NCBI GenBank assembly: GCA_003220265.1
Contig: QHRW01000063.1
Span: forward strand, 1 to 47,451
From: Candidatus Rokuibacteriota bacterium
GTDB lineage: Bacteria > Methylomirabilota > Methylomirabilia > Rokubacteriales > CSP1-6
Direction of reading: 5' to 3'
DNA length: 47,451 nucleotides
Position 1 is the first letter of the stretch. Each line of letters opens with the position of its first letter. The position numbers and the translations under genes were made by a program. Under the pieces are notes generated by a model. That model did not search any database. It was not told the DNA's origin and worked only from the letters and a program-made list of their open reading frames with translations. This document shows, one piece after another, positions 7,871 through 17,649 of this stretch.

Positions 7871-9472
7871 TTGGGCCCGAAATTCATCTTCGTGACCGGC
7901 GGCGTTGTCTCCTCGCTGGGCAAGGGGCTGGCGGCGGCCTCGCTCGGCGCGCTGCTCGAAGCGCGCGGCTACCGCGTCGCCCTGCAGAAGATGGACCCCT
8001 ACATCAACGTGGACGCGGGGACGATGAGCCCCTACCAGCACGGCGAGGTCTTCGTCACCGACGACGGCGGCGAGACCGATCTCGATCTCGGGCACTACGA
8101 GCGGTTCACCTCGGTGCGCGTGACGCGGGACCACAACATCACCACCGGCAAGGTGTACTTCTCGGTCATCCAGAAGGAGCGCCGCGGCGACTATCTCGGG
8201 CGGACCGTCCAGGTCATCCCGCACATCACCGACGAGATCAAGAGCCAGATCCGCAAGGTGGGGCGCGACACGGAGATCGTCATCGTGGAGGTCGGCGGCA
8301 CCGTCGGCGACATCGAGGGCCTGCCGTTCCTGGAGGCGATCCGCCAGCTCAAGAAGGACGTGGGCAAGGACAACGTCCTCTACATCCATCTGACGCTCGT
8401 GCCCTTCATGCAGGCGGCCTCGGAGCTCAAGACGAAAGCCACCCAGCACTCGGTCAAGGAGCTGCGGGCCATCGGCATCCAACCCGACATCCTCCTCTGC
8501 CGCACGGACCGCTATCTGCCGCCGGGCATCAAGGCCAAGATCTCGCTCTTCTGCGACGTCGAGGAGGAGGCGGTCATCACGGCCAAGGACGTGGAGACGG
8601 TCTACGAGGTGCCACTCGTGTTCCATCACGAGGGGCTCGACGAGATCGTCCTCAAGCTCCTGAGCCTGGAGGCGCGGCCGATCGACCTGGCGCGCTGGGA
8701 GGACGTGGTTCGCCGGGTGAAGTCCCCGCGCTCGACGACGCGGGTCGCCGTGGTCGGCAAGTACGTCGAGCTGAAGGATTCCTACAAGAGCCTGATCGAG
8801 GCGCTCACGCACGGCGGCATCGCCAACGACGCGCGGGTCGAGGTGGCCTGGGTGGACGCCGAGCACATCGAGCGCGACGGCGCCGCCGCCCACTTCGGCG
8901 GGGTCCACGGCATCCTGGTGCCGGGCGGCTTCGGCGACCGGGGCATCGAGGGCAAGATCGAGGCGGTGCGGTACGCGCGCGAGGAGGGCGTGCCCTACTT
9001 CGGCATCTGTCTCGGCATGCAGTGCGCGGTCATCGAGTACGCGCGCAACGTGTGCGGGCTCGGCACCGCCAACTCCTCGGAGTTCGCGCCGACGGCGCCG
9101 CACCTGGTCGTCGATCTGCTGCCCGAGCAGCGCAAGCTCGAGGACAAGGGCGGCACCATGCGGCTGGGGCTCTACCCGATCCTCCTCAGCGAGGGCTCGC
9201 GCGCCTCGCGTCTCTACGGGCAGGGGATCATCCAGGAGCGCCACCGCCACCGTTACGAGGTCAACAACGACTACCTGCCGAAGCTGGAGAAGAACGGGCT
9301 GCGCGTGTCGGGGCTGTGGGCGGAGAAGCAGCTCGTGGAGATCATCGAGCTGGCCGAGCATCCGTACTTCGTGGCCAGCCAGTTCCATCCCGAGTTCCGC
9401 TCGCGTCCGTGGGATCCGCACCCGCTCTTCGCCGGCTTCGTGGCCGCCGCGCTCGAGCACGGGGCGCGATGA
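7871..9472 (+). CDS. pyrG: CTP synthase
   Basis: The 533-aa protein has the two expected domains. The N-terminal amidoligase (about 1-265) starts [19 protein letters not shown] with its P-loop, and has [22 protein letters not shown] and [16 protein letters not shown]. The C-terminal class I glutaminase has [16 protein letters not shown] with the nucleophile Cys, and SQFHPEF with His and Glu. PyrG converts UTP to CTP using ATP and glutamine. The start is TTG at 7871, chosen by homology to the family N-terminus and by the AGGAGG six bases upstream. pyrG followed by kdsA is a common pairing in Gram-negatives: CTP is needed to activate Kdo. The stop overlaps the kdsA ATG by four bases. Confidence 0.97.
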   Translation: MGPKFIFVTGGVVSSLGKGLAAASLGALLEARGYRVALQKMDPYINVDAGTMSPYQHGEVFVTDDGGETDLDLGHYERFTSVRVTRDHNITTGKVYFSVIQKERRGDYLGRTVQVIPHITDEIKSQIRKVGRDTEIVIVEVGGTVGDIEGLPFLEAIRQLKKDVGKDNVLYIHLTLVPFMQAASELKTKATQHSVKELRAIGIQPDILLCRTDRYLPPGIKAKISLFCDVEEEAVITAKDVETVYEVPLVFHHEGLDEIVLKLLSLEARPIDLARWEDVVRRVKSPRSTTRVAVVGKYVELKDSYKSLIEALTHGGIANDARVEVAWVDAEHIERDGAAAHFGGVHGILVPGGFGDRGIEGKIEAVRYAREEGVPYFGICLGMQCAVIEYARNVCGLGTANSSEFAPTAPHLVVDLLPEQRKLEDKGGTMRLGLYPILLSEGSRASRLYGQGIIQERHRHRYEVNNDYLPKLEKNGLRVSGLWAEKQLVEIIELAEHPYFVASQFHPEFRSRPWDPHPLFAGFVAAALEHGAR

Positions 9473-10317
9473 CCCCCACGCGGGAGGTGCGCGTCGGATC
9501 GATCACGATCGGCGGCCGCCGGCCGCTGGCCCTGATCGGCGGCCCGTGCGCGATCGAGAACGAGAAGCACGCGCTGATGACGGCCGAGCGCCTCGTGGCG
9601 ATCACCGCGGAGCGGAAGGTCCCGTTCATCTACAAGTCGTCCTACGACAAGGCCAACCGCTCCTCGGTACGGAGCTATCGGGGGCCCGGCCTCGTCGACG
9701 GCCTGCGAATTCTGAAAAAGGTCCGTGACGCCGTCGGCGTGCCGGTGCTCTCCGACATCCACCAGGTGAGCGAGGTGGCGCCGGCCGCCGAGGTGCTCGA
9801 CGTGCTGCAGATCCCCGCGTTCCTCTGCCGGCAGACGGACCTGGTGCTGGCGGCGGCGGGCAGCGGCAAGCCGGTGAACGTCAAGAAGGGCCAGTTCATG
9901 GCGCCGGCCGACATGAAGAACGTCGTGGACAAGGTCGTGTCGGCCGGCCAGCACGCGCTGCTGCTCACCGAGCGCGGCGCCTCGTTCGGCTACAACAATC
10001 TCGTCGTCGACATGCGAGGCCTCGAGATCATGCGCGAGCTCGGCTATCCGGTCGTCTTCGACGCCACGCACTCCGTCCAGCTCCCCGGCGGCGCCGGCGA
10101 GCGCTCCGGCGGCGAGCGCCGCTACGTGCAGGGGCTCGCGCGGGCGGCGGTGGCGTTCGGCGTCGATGCGCTGTTCATGGAGATGCACGAGGACCCCGAC
10201 CGCACGATGGCCGACGGCCGCCCGCTCTCCGACGGGCCCAACATGCTGCGCATCGACGACCTGCCGCGGCTGCTCGATCAGCTCCTGGCGATCCGCGCCG
10301 GCCTGGGTGAGGCATGA
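9469..10317 (+). CDS. kdsA: 3-deoxy-D-manno-octulosonate 8-phosphate synthase, metal-dependent type
   Basis: The 282-aa protein condenses phosphoenolpyruvate with arabinose 5-phosphate to give Kdo-8-phosphate, the first committed Kdo precursor for LPS. Family motifs are [39 protein letters not shown] and [10 protein letters not shown]. The loop IGGPCAIEN has Cys at residue 27, the position where metal-dependent enzymes (as in Aquifex) have cysteine and metal-independent ones (as in E. coli) have asparagine. So a metal-dependent enzyme is inferred. It is overlapped by four bases on both sides, with pyrG and kdsD, which argues for one operon. Confidence 0.96.
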   Translation: MTPTREVRVGSITIGGRRPLALIGGPCAIENEKHALMTAERLVAITAERKVPFIYKSSYDKANRSSVRSYRGPGLVDGLRILKKVRDAVGVPVLSDIHQVSEVAPAAEVLDVLQIPAFLCRQTDLVLAAAGSGKPVNVKKGQFMAPADMKNVVDKVVSAGQHALLLTERGASFGYNNLVVDMRGLEIMRELGYPVVFDATHSVQLPGGAGERSGGERRYVQGLARAAVAFGVDALFMEMHEDPDRTMADGRPLSDGPNMLRIDDLPRLLDQLLAIRAGLGEA

Positions 10318-11285
10318 GTCCGCGCCGCGACGTCCGCGCCCTCGCCGAGCGCGTGCTGCGCCTCGAGGCCGAGGCCATCCTGGGCGTGATTCCGACGCTG
10401 GACGAGCGCTTCGAGCGTGCCGTGGAATTGCTCCACACTTGCAGCGGCCGGGTGATCGTCACCGGCATCGGCAAGTCCGGGCTGATCGGCCGCAAGATCG
10501 CCGCCACGCTCTCGTCGACCGGCACGCCCGCGTTCTTCCTCCACCCCGCCGAGGGCGTGCACGGCGACCTCGGCATGCTGGCGCGCGGCGACGTGGTCCT
10601 GGCGCTCTCGAACTCGGGCGAGACCGACGAGATGCTGGCCATCCTGCCCCCGCTCAAGCGCCTCGGCGTGCCCATCATCCTGCTCACTGGCAATCCCAAG
10701 TCCACGCTGGCCCGGCAATCGGAGGTCGTGCTCGACGTGAGCGTGACCGAAGAGGCGTGCCCGATGAACCTGGCGCCGACCTCCTCGACGACGGCGGCGC
10801 TGGCCATGGGCGATGCGCTCGCCATGGTGTTGCTCGACCTGCGCGGACTGCGGCCCGAGGACTACGCCGCGCTGCACCCGCGCGGCACGCTCGGCTGGCG
10901 CGCGCTCTTCCGCGTCGGCGACCTCATGCATACGGGCGACGCCATGCCCGTGGTCCTCGAGAGTGCGCCGCTGGCCGAGGCGGTGCAGGAGATGACGCGC
11001 CAGGGCCTCGGGATGACGACCGTCGTGGACGCCGACGGCCGCCTCGCCGGCGTGATCACGGACGGCGACCTGCGCCGCCTGCACATGCGCGGCGGCCGCT
11101 TCGACACGCTGAGCGCCGGCGAGGTCGCCACGCGCGCGCCCCGCACCATCGGCGCCGACGACCTGGCCGCCAAGGCGCTCGAGGTGATGGAGGGTAAGAT
11201 CACCAGCCTGGTGGTGGTGGACGAAACCCAGCGTCCGCGCGGGGTCGTGCACTTGCACGACATCCTCCGCGCGAAGATCGTCTAG
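10314..11285 (+). CDS. kdsD: Arabinose-5-phosphate isomerase
   Basis: The 323-aa protein has a SIS sugar-isomerase domain (about 25-190: [61 protein letters not shown]) followed by two CBS domains (about 205-323: [41 protein letters not shown]). This is the full KdsD/GutQ architecture and length. It interconverts ribulose 5-phosphate and arabinose 5-phosphate, the substrate for KdsA just upstream (ATGA overlap). In many Gram-negatives kdsC (Kdo-8-phosphate phosphatase) follows directly; here the next gene is lptC and no HAD phosphatase is seen. Confidence 0.94.
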   Translation: MSPRRDVRALAERVLRLEAEAILGVIPTLDERFERAVELLHTCSGRVIVTGIGKSGLIGRKIAATLSSTGTPAFFLHPAEGVHGDLGMLARGDVVLALSNSGETDEMLAILPPLKRLGVPIILLTGNPKSTLARQSEVVLDVSVTEEACPMNLAPTSSTTAALAMGDALAMVLLDLRGLRPEDYAALHPRGTLGWRALFRVGDLMHTGDAMPVVLESAPLAEAVQEMTRQGLGMTTVVDADGRLAGVITDGDLRRLHMRGGRFDTLSAGEVATRAPRTIGADDLAAKALEVMEGKITSLVVVDETQRPRGVVHLHDILRAKIV

Positions 11286-11327
11286 CCCGGGCGCTTTTCA
11301 TTTCGCCGCGGGGCCTCCCCGTGGTAG

Positions 11328-11350
11328 CGTGGTACCAAAATTGCACCACG
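11328..11350 (+). other. Small hairpin just upstream of lptC
   Basis: CGTGGT (11328-11333) and ACCACG (11345-11350) form a perfect 6-bp stem around an 11-nt A-rich loop, ending five bases before the lptC ATG where a ribosome site would lie. No Shine-Dalgarno is visible there. It could affect lptC translation or be chance. Confidence 0.35.
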
Positions 11351-11354
11351 GCCC

Positions 11355-11909
11355 ATGCATACCCTGGCACGCGTCATCCTGGCGGTCGTTGCGGTCTTCG
11401 TGGTCGTGGTGACCGCGACGCTCGTCGTCCGAAGCCGCTCGGCGCCGGCCGAGCCCATGGTGGGGCCGGCGCCGACCACCGCGGACCTCCAGATCAAGCA
11501 GGTCGATCTCGAGGAAGACGCCCAGGGCGTGCGCTGGCGGCTCAAGGCCGACCAGGCGCTGATGTACGACCAGGCCGGCCTCACCCAGCTTCGCAAGCTG
11601 GTCGCCAACATCTATCAGCGGGAGCGGGCGTGGACGATCGTCGGTGAGGAGGGCGAGCTGGATCGCAAGAGCAACAACGTGGAGGTCCGGCGCAACGTCG
11701 TCGTCACCTCCGACGATGGGCTGCGGCTGGAGACCAGCGTGCTGCGCTGGGACTCCGAGGGCAAGCGCCTGTGGACGGACAAGCCGGTGAAGCTCTCGCG
11801 GCATGGCTCGATCGTGAGCGGCAGCGGCCTCAGCGTGCTGATGGCCGACGAGTCGACGACGGTGACCGGCCCGGTGCGCGCGACGTTCGTGACGAGCAAG
11901 CGTCCGTGA
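11355..11909 (+). CDS. lptC: LPS export protein LptC
   Basis: The 184-aa protein has an N-terminal membrane anchor (residues 7-26, ARVILAVVAVFVVVVTATLVV) and a periplasmic beta-jellyroll domain: ADLQIKQVDLEEDAQGVRWRLKADQALMYD, then a region of alternating strands. LptC anchors in the inner membrane, receives LPS from LptB2FG and passes it to LptA. Sequence conservation in this family is low, so the call rests on topology, length (E. coli LptC 191 aa) and its place directly before lptA-lptB-rpoN. Its stop overlaps the lptA start (GTGA). Confidence 0.88.
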   Translation: MHTLARVILAVVAVFVVVVTATLVVRSRSAPAEPMVGPAPTTADLQIKQVDLEEDAQGVRWRLKADQALMYDQAGLTQLRKLVANIYQRERAWTIVGEEGELDRKSNNVEVRRNVVVTSDDGLRLETSVLRWDSEGKRLWTDKPVKLSRHGSIVSGSGLSVLMADESTTVTGPVRATFVTSKRP

Positions 11910-12457
11910 GGAGCAAGCTCGCCGGCTTGCTGACCCTGGCCTCGCTCGTCGTGGGCGTCCTGGCCGAGGGCCAGCCGGCCACGCCGCCGGCCGCCGACAA
12001 AGGCGACCGGGGCCAGCCCGTCACGGTCGACTCCAACAAGATGGAGCGGTTCGGCAAGGAGGGGCTGGTCATCTTCACCGGCAACGTGGTGGCGCGGCAG
12101 AACAACTCGGTCCAGTACGCCGATCGCATGGAGGTCTACCTGGACGAGAAGGGCGACCGCATCCTGCGCACCGTCTCCACGGGCAACGTGCGCATCATCA
12201 CGCGCGACTGCCGCACCGGCACCGCCCGGCGCGCGGAATACCACGACCTCGAGCAGCGCGTCGTGCTGAGCGGCAACGCGCGGGTGTGGCAGGACGACAA
12301 CGTCGTCAGCGGCGACACGATCACCATCTACATCTCGCAGGACCGCTCGGTGGTGGAGGGCGGCAAGCAGGAGCGGGTGAAGGCGGTCTTCTATCCGCGC
12401 GACGAGCAGAAGACGGCGAGCGCGCCGGCCCGCGGTGCGCCCCAGTGTGCGAACTAA
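11906..12457 (+). CDS. lptA: LPS transport periplasmic protein LptA
   Basis: The 183-aa protein has a weak N-terminal signal (VRSKLAGLLTLASLVVGVLAEG) and an OstA-like domain: PVTVDSNKMERFGKEGLVIFTGNVVARQNN, DRMEVYLDEKGDRILRTVSTGNVRI, YHDLEQRVVLSGNARVWQDDNVVSGDTITIY. The repeated 'G.V...q' strand pattern is typical of LptA, which polymerises across the periplasm to bridge LptC and LptD. The GTG start at 11906 overlaps the lptC stop; three bases separate its TAA from the lptB ATG. Confidence 0.92.
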   Translation: MRSKLAGLLTLASLVVGVLAEGQPATPPAADKGDRGQPVTVDSNKMERFGKEGLVIFTGNVVARQNNSVQYADRMEVYLDEKGDRILRTVSTGNVRIITRDCRTGTARRAEYHDLEQRVVLSGNARVWQDDNVVSGDTITIYISQDRSVVEGGKQERVKAVFYPRDEQKTASAPARGAPQCAN

Positions 12458-12460
12458 GGC

Positions 12461-13183
12461 ATGGAAGGCCTCGTCGCCCAGGGCCTGCAGAAATGGTTCA
12501 AGCACCGCCGAGTCGTGGACAACGTCTCCCTGGACATCCACCGGGGCGAGGTCGTCGGCCTGCTCGGGCCGAACGGGGCCGGCAAGACGACGTCCTTCTA
12601 CATGCTGGTCGGCTTGCTGCCGACCGAGGGCGGACGTATCTTTTTGGAAGGGCAGGAGATCACGTCCCTGCCCATGTACCAGCGCTGCCGGATGGGCCTG
12701 GGGTATCTGCCGCAGGAGTCGTCGGTCTTCAGGAAGCTGACGGTGGAAGAAAACTTGCTCGCCATCCTCGAGACACTGGACCTGGCCGCCGCCGAGCGCC
12801 GGCAGCGGGCGCGCGAGCTGCTGGCCGAGCTCGACCTGACCGCCCTGGCGCCGTACCCGGCCTACACCCTGTCGGGCGGCGAGCGCCGGCGGCTGGAGAT
12901 CACGCGCGCGCTGGTGACGGCGCCGCAATACCTGCTGCTCGACGAGCCCTTCACCGGCATCGACCCCATCGCCATCGCCGACATCCAGGAGATCATCGCG
13001 AGGCTGCGCGACCGCGGGATCGGCATCCTGATCACCGACCACAACGTCCGAGAGACGCTGGCCATCACGGATCGCGCCTACATCCTGTACGACGGCAAGA
13101 TTCTCGTCTCGGGAACTGCCAGCGAGATCGCCAACAATCCGATCGCCCGGGAGATCTACCTGGGCGAGAAGTTCGCCCTCTAG
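12461..13183 (+). CDS. lptB: LPS export ABC transporter ATPase LptB
   Basis: The 240-aa ABC ATPase is complete: Walker A GPNGAGKT at 36-43, Q-loop in [18 protein letters not shown], signature LSGGE at 137-141, Walker B YLLLDEP at 157-163 and switch His194 ([10 protein letters not shown]). The statements [13 protein letters not shown] and FTGIDPIAI are specific to LptB. It powers LPS extraction with LptF and LptG, which are encoded as one fused gene at 24249-26627 in this window. The neighbourhood lptC-lptA-lptB-rpoN is strongly conserved in diderms. Confidence 0.97.
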   Translation: MEGLVAQGLQKWFKHRRVVDNVSLDIHRGEVVGLLGPNGAGKTTSFYMLVGLLPTEGGRIFLEGQEITSLPMYQRCRMGLGYLPQESSVFRKLTVEENLLAILETLDLAAAERRQRARELLAELDLTALAPYPAYTLSGGERRRLEITRALVTAPQYLLLDEPFTGIDPIAIADIQEIIARLRDRGIGILITDHNVRETLAITDRAYILYDGKILVSGTASEIANNPIAREIYLGEKFAL

Positions 13184-13208
13184 GGCGCACGGGGAACGCA
13201 ACGTAGCC

Positions 13209-14672
13209 ATGGCCATGGAAGCGCGCCTCTCACTACGGCAGAGCCAGCGGGTCGTGATGACCCCGCTGCTGCAGCAGGCCATCCAGCTGTTGCAGCTCTC
13301 CACGCTCGAGCTGCAGGAAGTCGTGCAGAAAGAGCTGCTGGAGAACCCGCTTCTGGAGGAAGTGGCTCCGGAAACGGAGAACGCGCCCGAAGCCTCGGCC
13401 GCCTCGCCGGAGGCCCCCGCGGCGCCCACGACGCCGGCCGAGCCGCCCCCGGTGGACGCCGCCACGTCCGCCACCGAGCGCCAGACCGACGACCTGCCCT
13501 TCGACCTCACCGCCGTCATGTTCGACGACCATGAGGAGCGCTCGCTGGTCGCCCAGGAGGACCGCGAGGAGCTGCCCTTCGAGAACATCGTCCGCTCGGT
13601 CAACTCGCTCACCGACCACCTCGACGAGCAGCTGCGCTTCACGGTGGAAGACCCGCTGGTGCGGCGCATCGGCGCCGAGATCATCGGCAACCTCGACGAG
13701 GACGGTTATCTGCGGGCCGAGCTGGCGGAGATCGCCACCCGCTGCGAGACGACGGTGGAGGAGGTCGAGAAGGTCCTCGCCCTCATCCAGGCCTTCGACC
13801 CGCCCGGGGTGGCGGCGCGCTCGATCCAGGAGTGCCTGCTCATCCAGCTCAAGGCCGATCCCAACCCCGACCCGGTGTCGGTCGAGATCGTCCAGGATCA
13901 CTTCGACGAGCTGAGCCGCCGGCGCTATCCCGACATCGCGCGCGCGCTCAAGCTGCCGCTCGACCGCGTCATGGAGTCGGTCGAGGAGATCATGGGCCTC
14001 GAGCCCAAGCCGGGCCGGCGCTTCGGCGGCGGCGACTCGCGCTACATCGTGCCCGACGTGGTCGTGCACAAGATGGGCACCGAGTACGTGGTCGTCCTCA
14101 ACGAGGACGGCATCCCGCGGCTGCGGGTGAACTCGCTCTACCGCTCGCTGCTGCGCAACTCCGGCGACGAGGCGCGCGCCTACGTCGAGCAGAAGCTGCG
14201 CTCGGCCGTGTGGCTCATCAAGAGCGTGGACCAGCGCCAGCGCACGCTGCGGAAAGTCACGCAGTCCATCGTGAAGTTCCAGCGCGACTTCCTGGACAAG
14301 GGCTTGCCGTACCTGCGCCCGCTGTCGCTGCGTGACGTCGGCGAGGACATCGGCATGCACGAGTCCACGATCAGCCGTGTCACCACCAACAAGTACGTGG
14401 AGACGCCGCAGGGTCTGTTCGAGCTGAAGTTCTTCTTCCACAGCGGTATCGCGTCCGGCGACGGCGAGATGGTGTCGTCCGTCTCGGTGAAGAAGATGAT
14501 CCAGGACCTGCTGGCCAACGAGGATCCGGCCAAGCCGCTGAGCGACCAGGAGGTCGCCCAGATCCTCAAGGGCCGCGGGCTCACGATCGCGCGGCGCACC
14601 GTGGCCAAGTATCGCGAAGAGCTCGGCATCCTGCCGTCCCACCAACGACGATTGGCGCCCAAGCGGCGCTGA
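13209..14672 (+). CDS. rpoN: RNA polymerase sigma-54 factor
   Basis: The 487-aa protein has all three sigma-54 regions: an N-terminal glutamine/leucine-rich activator-interaction region (SLRQSQRVVMTPLLQQAIQLLQLSTLELQE), an acidic proline-rich linker (about 50-100), a core-binding region (FDPPGVAARSIQECLLIQL) and a DNA-binding part with the helix-turn-helix (LRDVGEDIGMHESTISRVTTNKYVETPQG). The RpoN box ARRTVAKYRE is at 461-470. Sigma-54 recognises -24/-12 promoters and needs enhancer-binding activators. ATG 13209 and ATG 13215 are equally possible starts. It lies between lptB and rapZ; hpf and ptsN, common followers elsewhere, are absent. Confidence 0.97.
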   Translation: MAMEARLSLRQSQRVVMTPLLQQAIQLLQLSTLELQEVVQKELLENPLLEEVAPETENAPEASAASPEAPAAPTTPAEPPPVDAATSATERQTDDLPFDLTAVMFDDHEERSLVAQEDREELPFENIVRSVNSLTDHLDEQLRFTVEDPLVRRIGAEIIGNLDEDGYLRAELAEIATRCETTVEEVEKVLALIQAFDPPGVAARSIQECLLIQLKADPNPDPVSVEIVQDHFDELSRRRYPDIARALKLPLDRVMESVEEIMGLEPKPGRRFGGGDSRYIVPDVVVHKMGTEYVVVLNEDGIPRLRVNSLYRSLLRNSGDEARAYVEQKLRSAVWLIKSVDQRQRTLRKVTQSIVKFQRDFLDKGLPYLRPLSLRDVGEDIGMHESTISRVTTNKYVETPQGLFELKFFFHSGIASGDGEMVSSVSVKKMIQDLLANEDPAKPLSDQEVAQILKGRGLTIARRTVAKYREELGILPSHQRRLAPKRR

Positions 14673-14699
14673 CCGTCCCGCCGCCCGCGGAGGCCCCAG

Positions 14700-15569
14700 A
14701 TGGCCGATCCGATCACCTTCGTCGTCATCACCGGCCTGAGCGGCGCCGGCAAGAGCCACGCGATCAAGTGCTTCGAGGACATGGGCTTCTTCTGCGTCGA
14801 CAACCTGCCCACCACGCTGATCCCGACCTTCGCCGATCTCGTGGCCCGCTCGGACCGGACCATCGACCGCGTCGCCCTCGGCGTGGACGTGCGCGAGGGG
14901 GAGTACCTCACGCACCTGCTGGACACGCTCGACGAGCTGCGCAAGCGCGGGCACACGGTGTCCGTGCTGTTCCTGGAGGCGAGCGAGGAGGCGCTGGTGC
15001 GGCGCTATCGCGAGTCGCGCCGCCGCCATCCGCTGGCCGCCGACGGCAACGTCGTGGACGGCATCCGGGCCGAGCGCAAGACGCTGTCCACCATGCGCGA
15101 GGTGGCCGACCGCATCGTCGACACCTCCGGCATCACCGTCCACCAGCTCAAGGACCTCTTGCTCGAAACCTACGTCACCCCGCGCCAGCGGCCGGGGCTG
15201 GCCGTGTCCCTCGTCTCCTTCGGCTTCAAGCACGGCGTGCCGTTCGACGCCGACCTCGTCTTCGACGTGCGCTTCCTGCCCAACCCGCACTTCGTCGAGG
15301 GGCTCCGGCCGCTCGACGGGCGCGACCCGCGCGTGCGCGAGTTCATCCTCAAGCACGACGACAGCCGCGAGCTGATGCGGCGGCTGGAGGACTTCCTGGG
15401 CTTCGTGCTGCCGGCCTACCAGCGCGAGCGCAAGGCGTACCTCACGGTGGCGGTGGGCTGCACGGGCGGGCGACACCGCTCGGTGGCGCTGGTCGAGGAG
15501 CTGAAGGCGTTCATGGACCGGCTCGGCTTCGACGCCACCGTGGCGCATCGGGATCTGGATCGCGAATAG
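14700..15569 (+). CDS. rapZ: RNase adapter/nucleotide-binding protein RapZ (YvcJ family)
   Basis: The 289-aa protein has a Walker A motif (GLSGAGKS, 12-19), the statements CFEDMGFFCVDNLPTTLIP and a C-terminal domain with SFGFKHGVPFDADLVFDVRFLPNPHF, LTVAVGCTGGRHRSVALVEEL. These define the RapZ/YvcJ family. In E. coli RapZ guides RNase E to the sRNA GlmZ to control amino-sugar synthesis; in other bacteria it is known only as a nucleotide-binding P-loop protein, so the exact role here is inferred. It follows rpoN, as in many genomes. A GGAGG stretch lies upstream of ATG 14700. Confidence 0.94.
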   Translation: MADPITFVVITGLSGAGKSHAIKCFEDMGFFCVDNLPTTLIPTFADLVARSDRTIDRVALGVDVREGEYLTHLLDTLDELRKRGHTVSVLFLEASEEALVRRYRESRRRHPLAADGNVVDGIRAERKTLSTMREVADRIVDTSGITVHQLKDLLLETYVTPRQRPGLAVSLVSFGFKHGVPFDADLVFDVRFLPNPHFVEGLRPLDGRDPRVREFILKHDDSRELMRRLEDFLGFVLPAYQRERKAYLTVAVGCTGGRHRSVALVEELKAFMDRLGFDATVAHRDLDRE

Positions 15570-15570
15570 C

Positions 15571-17649
15571 GTGAGTCAGGCGGCCCTGGACTTCTGCTTC
15601 GGCGTTCACAACCACCAGCCGATCGGGAATTTCGACGGCGTCCTGCGCGAGACGACCGAGCTGGCCTACCAGCCGTTCTTCGCCCGCTTGAAGGCGCGGC
15701 CCGAGGTGCGGATGACCGTGCACTGCACGGGGAGCCTGCTCGAGTGGCTGCGCGCGCACGCGCGGCCCACCTTCGACCTGCTGGGCGAGATCGTCAGCAG
15801 CGGCCGCGTCGAGCTCCTCACCGGCGGCTTCTACGAGCCCATCCTGGCCATCCTGCCCGACGCCGACAAGCGCGGCCAGATCCAGCGCCTGACGGAGTTC
15901 CTGCGCACCGAGTTCGGCGTGCAGCCGCGCGGGATGTGGCTGGCCGAGCGCGTGTGGGAGCCCCACCTGGCGCGCGCGCTCAGCGAGGCCGGCGTCGAGT
16001 ACGTGCTGGTGGACGACCGCCACTTCGCCCTGGCCGGCCTGGAGCCCGAGGACCTCGGCGGTTACTACCTCACGGAAGAGCAGGGCGCCACGCTCAAGGT
16101 CTTCCCGATCAATCAGCGGCTGCGCCACCTGATCCCGTTCGGCGAGGTCGACAAGTCGATCGAGTACCTCGGCGAGCGGCGCGGCCGCGTGCCGATGCTG
16201 ACGGTGGTGGACGACGGCGAGAAGTTCGGCGCCTGGCCCGGCACGCACCGGCTCGTCTACGAGGAGGGCTGGCTCGACACGTTCTTCGACCGCGTGCTCT
16301 CCACGGGCTGGCTGCGCATGGCCACCTTCGCCGACGTCGTCGAGCGGGTGCCGGCGGCCGGCCGCATCTACCTGCCCACGGCGTCCTACCAGGAGATGGG
16401 CGAGTGGGCGCTGCCGCACGAGGCCGGCCGCGGGCTGGAGGAGGCCAAGCGCGACCTCGGGCCGCTCGAGGGCGGCGCGCGGCTGGCCGGACTCCTGCGC
16501 GGCGGCTTCTGGCGCAACTTCCTCGTGAAGTACCCGGAGGTCGCGGACTTCTACTGGAAGATGCTGCGCCTGTCGCGAGCCATCGAGGCCGCCGGCCGCG
16601 GACGTCGCGACCCCGCGCTGGCCGCGGCGCGCGAGTCGCTCTGGCGCGGCCAGGCCAACGACGCGTACTGGCACGGCGTCTTCGGCGGCTGCTACCTGCC
16701 GCATCTCAGGCGGGCCGTGAAGAGCGCATTGCTCGACGCCGAGGCGCGGCTGGTCGCGGCCGGCGGCAGCGATCCCGTCACGGCCACGGTGGCCGACGTC
16801 AACGGCGACGGGCGCCGCGAGATCCTCGTGCGCACACCGGCGCTGGCGGTGACGCTGACGCCCGACGCCGGCGGCGCGATCACCGAGCTGGCCGACCTGG
16901 GCCGGCGTCACGACGTCGGCGACGTCTTCGGGCGTCGGCCGGAGGCCTATCACGCGCGGATCGGCGACGGCGCGCAGGTCGGCGGCGCCACGCGCTCGAT
17001 CCACGATGCGCCGCCCGAGAAGGAGCCGGGCCTGGCCCGGCTGCTCGCCTACGACCGCTTCCGCCGCGCCTCGCTCCTCGACGCGCTGTTCGACGCCGCC
17101 GGCGACCTCGACCCGGCCGAGCCGTGGGCGGCGAGCCGGCTGGCCCTCGGTGACGCCGCGTTCGAGCCGACGCTGGAGCGCCACCCCGACGGCGCCGAGA
17201 TCGCGCTGCGCCATCGCGCCACCGGCGACATCGCGCTGAGCGTGGACAAGCGCGTGAGCGTGCGGGGCGCGACGGTGGGCGCACGCTATCGCCTGGCCGC
17301 ACCCTCGGGCGGCCCGCTCGACGGACGCTGGGGCGTGCAGTGGAACCTCACCCTCAGCGCGGGAGAGGCGCCCGGCCGTTACCTCACGTTGCCGGGCCAG
17401 CCGTCCCTCGGCAGCGCCGGGCGACTGGCCACGGTGAAGGAGGTCACGCTCGTCGACGAGTGGCTTGCTCTGGAGGCGCACCTGACGTGGAGCGCCGGCG
17501 CCGAGCTGGCGTGGGGGCCGGTGGAGACGGTGTCCGTCTCGGAGGCCGGCTTCGAGCGGATCTACCAGGGCCTCGCGCTGCTGCTGACGTGGCCGCTGTC
17601 CGGCGCCACGATCGAGCTGACGACCGCGGTGACGGTGAGAGCCCGGTGA
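15571..17649 (+). CDS. GH57 4-alpha-glucanotransferase/alpha-amylase-like enzyme
   Basis: The 692-aa protein is a family 57 glycoside hydrolase. The start FCFGVHNHQPIGNFDGVL is the first conserved GH57 region; MWLAERVWEP contains the nucleophile Glu126 and TVVDDGEKFGAWPGT the acid/base Asp (214 or 215), matching the arrangement in the Thermococcus 4-alpha-glucanotransferase. After about residue 400 there is a DUF1925/1926-type beta-sandwich pair (RRDVGDVFGRRPEAYHARI; WGVQWNLTLSAGEAPGR). It probably rearranges or trims alpha-1,4-glucans such as glycogen in the cytoplasm; no signal peptide is seen. The GTG start lies one base after the rapZ stop, and the stop overlaps the next gene by four bases. 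The sugar-phosphate isomerase behind it fits a glycogen/hexose theme. Confidence 0.88.
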   Translation: MSQAALDFCFGVHNHQPIGNFDGVLRETTELAYQPFFARLKARPEVRMTVHCTGSLLEWLRAHARPTFDLLGEIVSSGRVELLTGGFYEPILAILPDADKRGQIQRLTEFLRTEFGVQPRGMWLAERVWEPHLARALSEAGVEYVLVDDRHFALAGLEPEDLGGYYLTEEQGATLKVFPINQRLRHLIPFGEVDKSIEYLGERRGRVPMLTVVDDGEKFGAWPGTHRLVYEEGWLDTFFDRVLSTGWLRMATFADVVERVPAAGRIYLPTASYQEMGEWALPHEAGRGLEEAKRDLGPLEGGARLAGLLRGGFWRNFLVKYPEVADFYWKMLRLSRAIEAAGRGRRDPALAAARESLWRGQANDAYWHGVFGGCYLPHLRRAVKSALLDAEARLVAAGGSDPVTATVADVNGDGRREILVRTPALAVTLTPDAGGAITELADLGRRHDVGDVFGRRPEAYHARIGDGAQVGGATRSIHDAPPEKEPGLARLLAYDRFRRASLLDALFDAAGDLDPAEPWAASRLALGDAAFEPTLERHPDGAEIALRHRATGDIALSVDKRVSVRGATVGARYRLAAPSGGPLDGRWGVQWNLTLSAGEAPGRYLTLPGQPSLGSAGRLATVKEVTLVDEWLALEAHLTWSAGAELAWGPVETVSVSEAGFERIYQGLALLLTWPLSGATIELTTAVTVRAR

